A DNA stretch of 64,000 nucleotides from XN24 sp047921395 (GTDB lineage Bacteria; Pseudomonadota; Gammaproteobacteria; Steroidobacterales; XN24). This document shows positions 60,208 through 64,000 of this stretch, one piece after another (position 1 is the first letter of the stretch; each line of letters opens with the position of its first letter). The notes beneath the pieces were generated by a model. It saw only the letters and a program-made list of their open reading frames with translations. It had not been told where the DNA came from and searched no databases. Both the position numbers and the translations under genes were made by a program. The stretch covers positions 16,031 to 80,030 of the forward strand of contig JBLRWH010000003.1 of NCBI GenBank assembly GCA_047921395.1, read 5' to 3'.

Positions 60208-61872
60208 GTGACCCTGGCCGGCATAATCTGTCTTCGCATTCTTTATCTGATGCTGTTGCTCCTGCTTGCGTCGCAGGCGAGCGCGACGCCGGAGGCCCTC
60301 CAGCTGCGCCTGGGCGCCCTCGCGGAGGATCCGCGCGTCGCGGGGGAAGCGGTCGCCGACCCGCTGCTGCTGGCGCGATTCTATGAACAACAACAGTTTA
60401 GCGCGGCCTGGGACTCTCCCGCAAAGTTCGCCGCCCTGCTGGCAGCGATCGAGGAGAGCCGCCGGCACGGCCTGTTGCCGGCCGACTATCACCAGGACGC
60501 GCTGACCGCGCTCCTCGGCGCGCACACGCTTGCGCCAACCCCCGCGCTGGCCGTCAAGCTGGACATCCTGGCCACCGATGCCCTGGCGCGCCTCGCGTTC
60601 CACCTGCGCTACGGCAAGGTCGATCCGGTACAGATCGAATCGACCTGGAACTTCAGCCCCTCGCTGGACGGGATCAACCCTGTCGAGGCCTTGCGGACGC
60701 TGATCGAAGCTGACCGGCTCGGGGAAGCGCTCGACGGCCTGGCCCCCGACGGTCGTTATTACCGCGGCCTCATGGACGCCCTTGCCGCATACCGGGAGAT
60801 CGACGCCCGGGGCGGCTGGCGGCCCGTGGCCGAGGGCGAAACGCTGCGTCCGGGCATGACCTCGCCGCGAGTCCCGGCGCTGCGCGCGCGGCTGGTCGTT
60901 TCCGGCGACCAGCCGGCGGGTGAAGCCGAGGCGGAAGACGAGTTCTTCGATGGCTCGCTCGAGGCCGCCGTGAAGCATTTCCAGCACCGCCACGGGCTCG
61001 ACCCGGACGGCCTCGTGGGCCGCAACACGCTCGCGGCCCTGAATGTCTCCGCGGCAGCGCGCGTCGACCAGCTGCGGGTCAACATGGAGCGGGCCCGGTG
61101 GGTGTTTGGCGACCTGGAGGAACGTTTCCTGCTGGTCAACATCGCGCGCTTCCGGGTCATGCTGATCGAGCGCGGGCAGGTGACCTGGAGCACGCGGGCC
61201 GTCGTCGGGCAGCCCTTCAGGCAGACGCCCGTGTTCAAGGCGCGCATGACCTACCTCGAGTTCAATCCGACCTGGACGGTGCCGCCGACGATCCTGAGGG
61301 AGGACCTGTTGCCGGAGCTGCGCCGCGATCCCGGGGCCCTGCAGCGCAAGAACATGACAGTACTCGATTTCCAGGGCCGGCCCGTGGACACGGCCGGCAT
61401 CGACTGGGCCACGATCCCCGCGCGAGGGTTCCCCTACATCGTTCGCCAGCAGCCCGGAGCGAACAACGCGCTGGGGCGGGTCAAGTTCATGTACCCGAAT
61501 CCGCACCACGTCTACATGCACGATACCCCCGCGCGGGCGCTGTTCGGGCGGGCCGAGCGCGCGTTCAGCTCGGGCTGCATCCGCCTCGAGAAGCCGTTCG
61601 AGCTGGTGAACATCCTGCTGGCCGGCAGCGAGTGGGACGAGGCGGCGATCGGACGGGTGCTGGCGAGCGGGCGGACGCGGGTGGTCAATTTACCGGAGCC
61701 CATCACGGTACTGATGCTGTATGGCACGGCGGCGCTGGAGGACGGCGAGATTCATTTCGCCAAGGACGTCTACAACCGCGACGCGCGGCTGCTCGAGGCC
61801 CTGGACGCGCCGTTCAGCTTCAACCCGTCGGCCGGGTACCAGGAGACGGTATGGGGCAATGCACCGCCGTAA
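60208..61872 (+). CDS. ldtD: L,D-transpeptidase, YcbB/LdtD family
   Basis: A ~554-residue periplasmic enzyme forming 3-3 murein crosslinks. The layout is hydrophobic signal/anchor, scaffold domain, PG-binding-1 domain (FFDGSLEAAVKHFQHRHGL...GRNTLAALN, near residues 250-280) and the YkuD catalytic domain with HDTPARALFG and the nucleophile motif SSGCIRLEKP. Length and domain order match YcbB. The exact start is uncertain (60181, GTG 60208 or ATG 60250); GTG 60208 gives a signal-like N-terminus. It is divergent from the mepK-like gene, and the two leaders overlap within 30 bases. Confidence 0.87.
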   Translation: MTLAGIICLRILYLMLLLLLASQASATPEALQLRLGALAEDPRVAGEAVADPLLLARFYEQQQFSAAWDSPAKFAALLAAIEESRRHGLLPADYHQDALTALLGAHTLAPTPALAVKLDILATDALARLAFHLRYGKVDPVQIESTWNFSPSLDGINPVEALRTLIEADRLGEALDGLAPDGRYYRGLMDALAAYREIDARGGWRPVAEGETLRPGMTSPRVPALRARLVVSGDQPAGEAEAEDEFFDGSLEAAVKHFQHRHGLDPDGLVGRNTLAALNVSAAARVDQLRVNMERARWVFGDLEERFLLVNIARFRVMLIERGQVTWSTRAVVGQPFRQTPVFKARMTYLEFNPTWTVPPTILREDLLPELRRDPGALQRKNMTVLDFQGRPVDTAGIDWATIPARGFPYIVRQQPGANNALGRVKFMYPNPHHVYMHDTPARALFGRAERAFSSGCIRLEKPFELVNILLAGSEWDEAAIGRVLASGRTRVVNLPEPITVLMLYGTAALEDGEIHFAKDVYNRDARLLEALDAPFSFNPSAGYQETVWGNAPP

Positions 61873-61992
61873 GTGACTGAGCCTGGCGCTCGTGGCGGTT
61901 CGCCCCCGGGCGCCGTGCCGACGATGGTCTATATTTCCTGCCGCCGATCTATGCGGTGCGCTTCGGCTGACGCGGCCGCTACAATGGGCGCA

Positions 61993-62916
61993 ATGGAGCC
62001 CATCATCCGCATTTCGCAGCTGGCGAAGACTTACGCGTCGGGCTTCAAGGCGCTGCACGGCGTCGATCTCGAAATCAGGCGGGGCGAAATCTTCGCTCTC
62101 CTCGGGCCGAACGGGGCGGGCAAGACGACGCTGATCAGCATCCTCTGCGGCCTCGTCACGCCGAGCGCCGGCACGGCCCTGGTCGACGGTCATGACATCC
62201 TGCGCGACTACCGCGCGGCGCGCGCGCGGATCGGCCTCGTGCCCCAGGAGCTGCACACCGACATGTTCGAGACGGTGTGGGCGACGACCCGCTTCAGCCG
62301 CGGACTGTTCGGCCTGCCGCGCGACGATGCGCACATCGAGAAGGTGCTGCGCGACCTGTCGCTGTGGGACAAGCGCGGCGACCGGATCATGATGCTGTCC
62401 GGCGGCATGAAGCGGCGTGTGCTGATCGCCAAGGCGCTCGCGCATGCGCCGCGGGTCCTGTTCCTCGACGAGCCCACCGCGGGCGTGGACGTCGAGCTGC
62501 GCCGCGACATGTGGGCGCTGATGCGCCGGCTGCGTGACCAGGGCGTGACGATCATCCTCACGACGCACTACATCGCCGAGGCCGAGGAGATGGCGGACCG
62601 GGTCGGCGTGATCCACAGGGGAGAGCTGATCCTCGTGGAGAAGACGAGCGACCTGATGGGCAAGCTCGGCAAGAAGCAGCTGACCTTGCACCTGCAGGAG
62701 CCCATGCGGGCGATTCCGGCCGGCCTGGACGCGTGGGCGCTGGAGCTGAATGACGAGGGCACGGAGCTGCGCCTGTCGTTCCGGGCCGGCGAGGAACAGT
62801 CCTGCATCCCCGCGCTGCTGCGGCGCATTGGCGAGCTCGGCATTGAGTTCCGCGATCTCCATACCCGGCAGAGCTCGCTGGAAGAGATTTTCGTCGACCT
62901 GGTGCGCGAGCGATGA
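61993..62916 (+). CDS. ABC transporter ATP-binding protein (ABC-2 type exporter)
   Basis: A 307-residue ATPase with all ABC motifs: Walker A GPNGAGKTT near residues 37-45, Q-loop VPQELH, signature LSGGMKRRV, Walker B VLFLDEPTAGVD and H-loop TTHYIAEAEE. It resembles YadG. With the next gene it forms an ABC-2 exporter; the cargo is unknown. ATG at 61993 is the family start, nine bases after another ATG. The start of the permease gene overlaps its stop by 4 bases (ATGA). Confidence 0.93.
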   Translation: MEPIIRISQLAKTYASGFKALHGVDLEIRRGEIFALLGPNGAGKTTLISILCGLVTPSAGTALVDGHDILRDYRAARARIGLVPQELHTDMFETVWATTRFSRGLFGLPRDDAHIEKVLRDLSLWDKRGDRIMMLSGGMKRRVLIAKALAHAPRVLFLDEPTAGVDVELRRDMWALMRRLRDQGVTIILTTHYIAEAEEMADRVGVIHRGELILVEKTSDLMGKLGKKQLTLHLQEPMRAIPAGLDAWALELNDEGTELRLSFRAGEEQSCIPALLRRIGELGIEFRDLHTRQSSLEEIFVDLVRER

Positions 62917-63689
62917 GCACGGGGCGCGTCAACTTGCAGGGTATGCGCACCATCTACCTGTTCGAGATGGCCCGCTTCCGGCGCACTTTGTGGCAGAGCC
63001 TGGCCACGCCCGTGATCACCACGGCGCTGTACTTCATCGTGTTCGGCGCGGCCATCGGGTCGCGGATCGGCGCGGTGGACGGCGTGAGCTACGGCGCGTT
63101 CATCGTCCCCGGCCTGATCATGCTGACGGTGTTCACCGAGAGCCTGAACAACGCCGCCTTCGGCATTTACATGCCCAAATTCACCGGCACGATCTACGAA
63201 TTGCTGTCCGCGCCGATCTCGCCGCTGGAGACCGTGCTCGCCTTCGTCGGCGCCGCGGCGACGAAGTCCGTGATCCTCGGGCTGGTGATTCTCTTCACCG
63301 CCAGCCTGTTCGTTTCGCTGGAGGTGCTGCACCCGTTATGGATGCTCGTGTACCTGGCGACCGTGGCCCTTGCGTTCAGCCTGGCCGGTTTCATCATCGG
63401 CGTGTGGGCGCAGAGCTTCGAGGAGCTACAGTTCGTCCCGATGCTGGTGATCACGCCGCTCAGTTTCCTCGGCGGCGCGTTCTATTCCATCCGGATGCTG
63501 CCGGAGAGCCTGCAGGTCGTCAGCCTGTTCAACCCGATCGTGTATGTCATCAGCGGCTTCCGCTGGACCTTCTATGGCACCGGCGACGTGGGCATCGCCG
63601 TCAGCCTCGCGGCCCTATTGGCCTTCCTGGCGGCCTGCTTCGCGTTCGTGTGGTGGCTGTTCCGCACGGGCTACCGGATCAAGAGCTGA
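62913..63689 (+). CDS. ABC-2 type permease (YadH-like)
   Basis: A 258-residue inner-membrane permease with six hydrophobic helices. ABC-2 signatures include YGAFIVPGLIMLTVFTESL and FVPMLVITPLSFLGGAFYSI and NPIVYVISGFRW, close to YadH-type proteins. It works with the ATPase encoded directly upstream. The operon ends here. The YadGH substrate is not known. Confidence 0.92.
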   Translation: MSTGRVNLQGMRTIYLFEMARFRRTLWQSLATPVITTALYFIVFGAAIGSRIGAVDGVSYGAFIVPGLIMLTVFTESLNNAAFGIYMPKFTGTIYELLSAPISPLETVLAFVGAAATKSVILGLVILFTASLFVSLEVLHPLWMLVYLATVALAFSLAGFIIGVWAQSFEELQFVPMLVITPLSFLGGAFYSIRMLPESLQVVSLFNPIVYVISGFRWTFYGTGDVGIAVSLAALLAFLAACFAFVWWLFRTGYRIKS

Positions 63690-63705
63690 ATCAGCCAATA
63701 ACCCG

Positions 63706-63897
63706 CTAGCCGTTCTCCATGCGGGCCTCGACGTCGATCTCGCCGTCATCCGTCAAGGCCACGCGGATCGCCACGGGGCTGCAGCACACCTCGCAATCCT
63801 CGACATATTCCTGCTGCGCCATGGAGCAATCGACCACGACCTCGATTTGCTCCCAGCAATATGGGCACTGCAACAGGACTGTCTGGAGAATTTCCAT
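63706..63897 (-). CDS. CPXCG-motif cysteine-rich protein
   Basis: A 63-residue zinc-ribbon-like protein. The two metal-binding pairs are CPYC (residues ~11-14) and CEVC (~35-38), with the conserved DCSMAQQEYVEDC segment between. The usual Gly after CPYC is replaced by Trp. The family is widespread but uncharacterised. It converges on the ABC permease gene 16 bases away. Confidence 0.85.
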   Translation of the reverse strand: MEILQTVLLQCPYCWEQIEVVVDCSMAQQEYVEDCEVCCSPVAIRVALTDDGEIDVEARMENG

Positions 63898-64000
63898 CTG
63901 CGGTCACCGTGGGCGGACGTTCCGGATCGAGCGGTCACCTGGCTTTAGTACATGCGCGGACGAGGTGCTGGGTCATCTGCCCCGGGGAAGCATGCGTCAT

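Overview
The window is GC-rich chromosomal DNA, densely packed with genes on both strands. The gene content points to a Gammaproteobacterium, probably of the marine or sediment type related to Woeseiales, Steroidobacterales or Chromatiales: RlmJ, a six-gene DUF3450-ExbB-ExbB-ExbD-TonB-TPR transport operon, HemN, the MepK/LdtD pair, DUF2189 and TPR-sulfotransferases. This placement rests on gene content only. I see no prophage, insertion-sequence transposase, integrase, rRNA operon or CRISPR array.

Layout. 0.1-1.5 kb: tRNA-Phe with a clear promoter, then an AAA_14/DUF4143 ATPase. 1.6-5.2 kb: PiT phosphate permease and RecQ, separated by a nested palindrome that supplies recQ's stop codon. 5.3-15.2 kb: an accessory-looking block with two TPR-sulfotransferases (one with a damaged PAPS loop), a TPR-2OG/Fe(II) oxygenase, a methyltransferase, an AlgP-like basic protein, small secreted proteins and a secreted kinase-like gene split by an in-frame TAG. 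15.3-24.6 kb: a large TonB-dependent receptor and a complete TonB energising operon, bracketed by inverted copies of a roughly 160-bp dispersed repeat. 24.7-32.8 kb: OmpA-like protein, HemN, DUF192 and exported proteins, divergent glgA and glgC, and an exported dienelactone-hydrolase-like protein.

33-37 kb: a tight four-gene operon (C39-like peptidase, RimK-like ATP-grasp ligase, GCS2 ligase, N-formylglutamate-amidohydrolase-like enzyme) with overlapping stops and starts. It is predicted to make or modify a small amide or peptide of unknown identity and is the best candidate here for an uncharacterised system. 37.2-45.9 kb: a twin pair of VanZ-like membrane proteins, RlmJ, a protein phosphatase, NhaC, a COQ8-like ABC1 kinase, a palindrome-rich spacer, a TGS GTPase and a DUF2189 protein. 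46-49.3 kb: glycine-zipper protein and a PepSY/response-regulator/histidine-kinase set. 49.3-54.8 kb: two rSAM/selenodomain-associated transferases coupled to a VTT-flavoprotein fusion, and a DUF4382 lipoprotein. 54.9-64 kb: spermidine-synthase-like protein, WYL regulator, MsrA, NSS transporter, azoreductase, divergent MepK/LdtD murein enzymes, an ABC-2 exporter and a CPXCG protein.

How the parts may work together. The receptor and the TonB operon probably form one uptake system. The TPR-sulfotransferase/oxygenase/methyltransferase genes next to it may modify a product handled at the cell surface, but that is inference from position. Start codons were chosen from ribosome-binding sites, signal peptides and family alignments recalled from memory; uncertain ones are stated.
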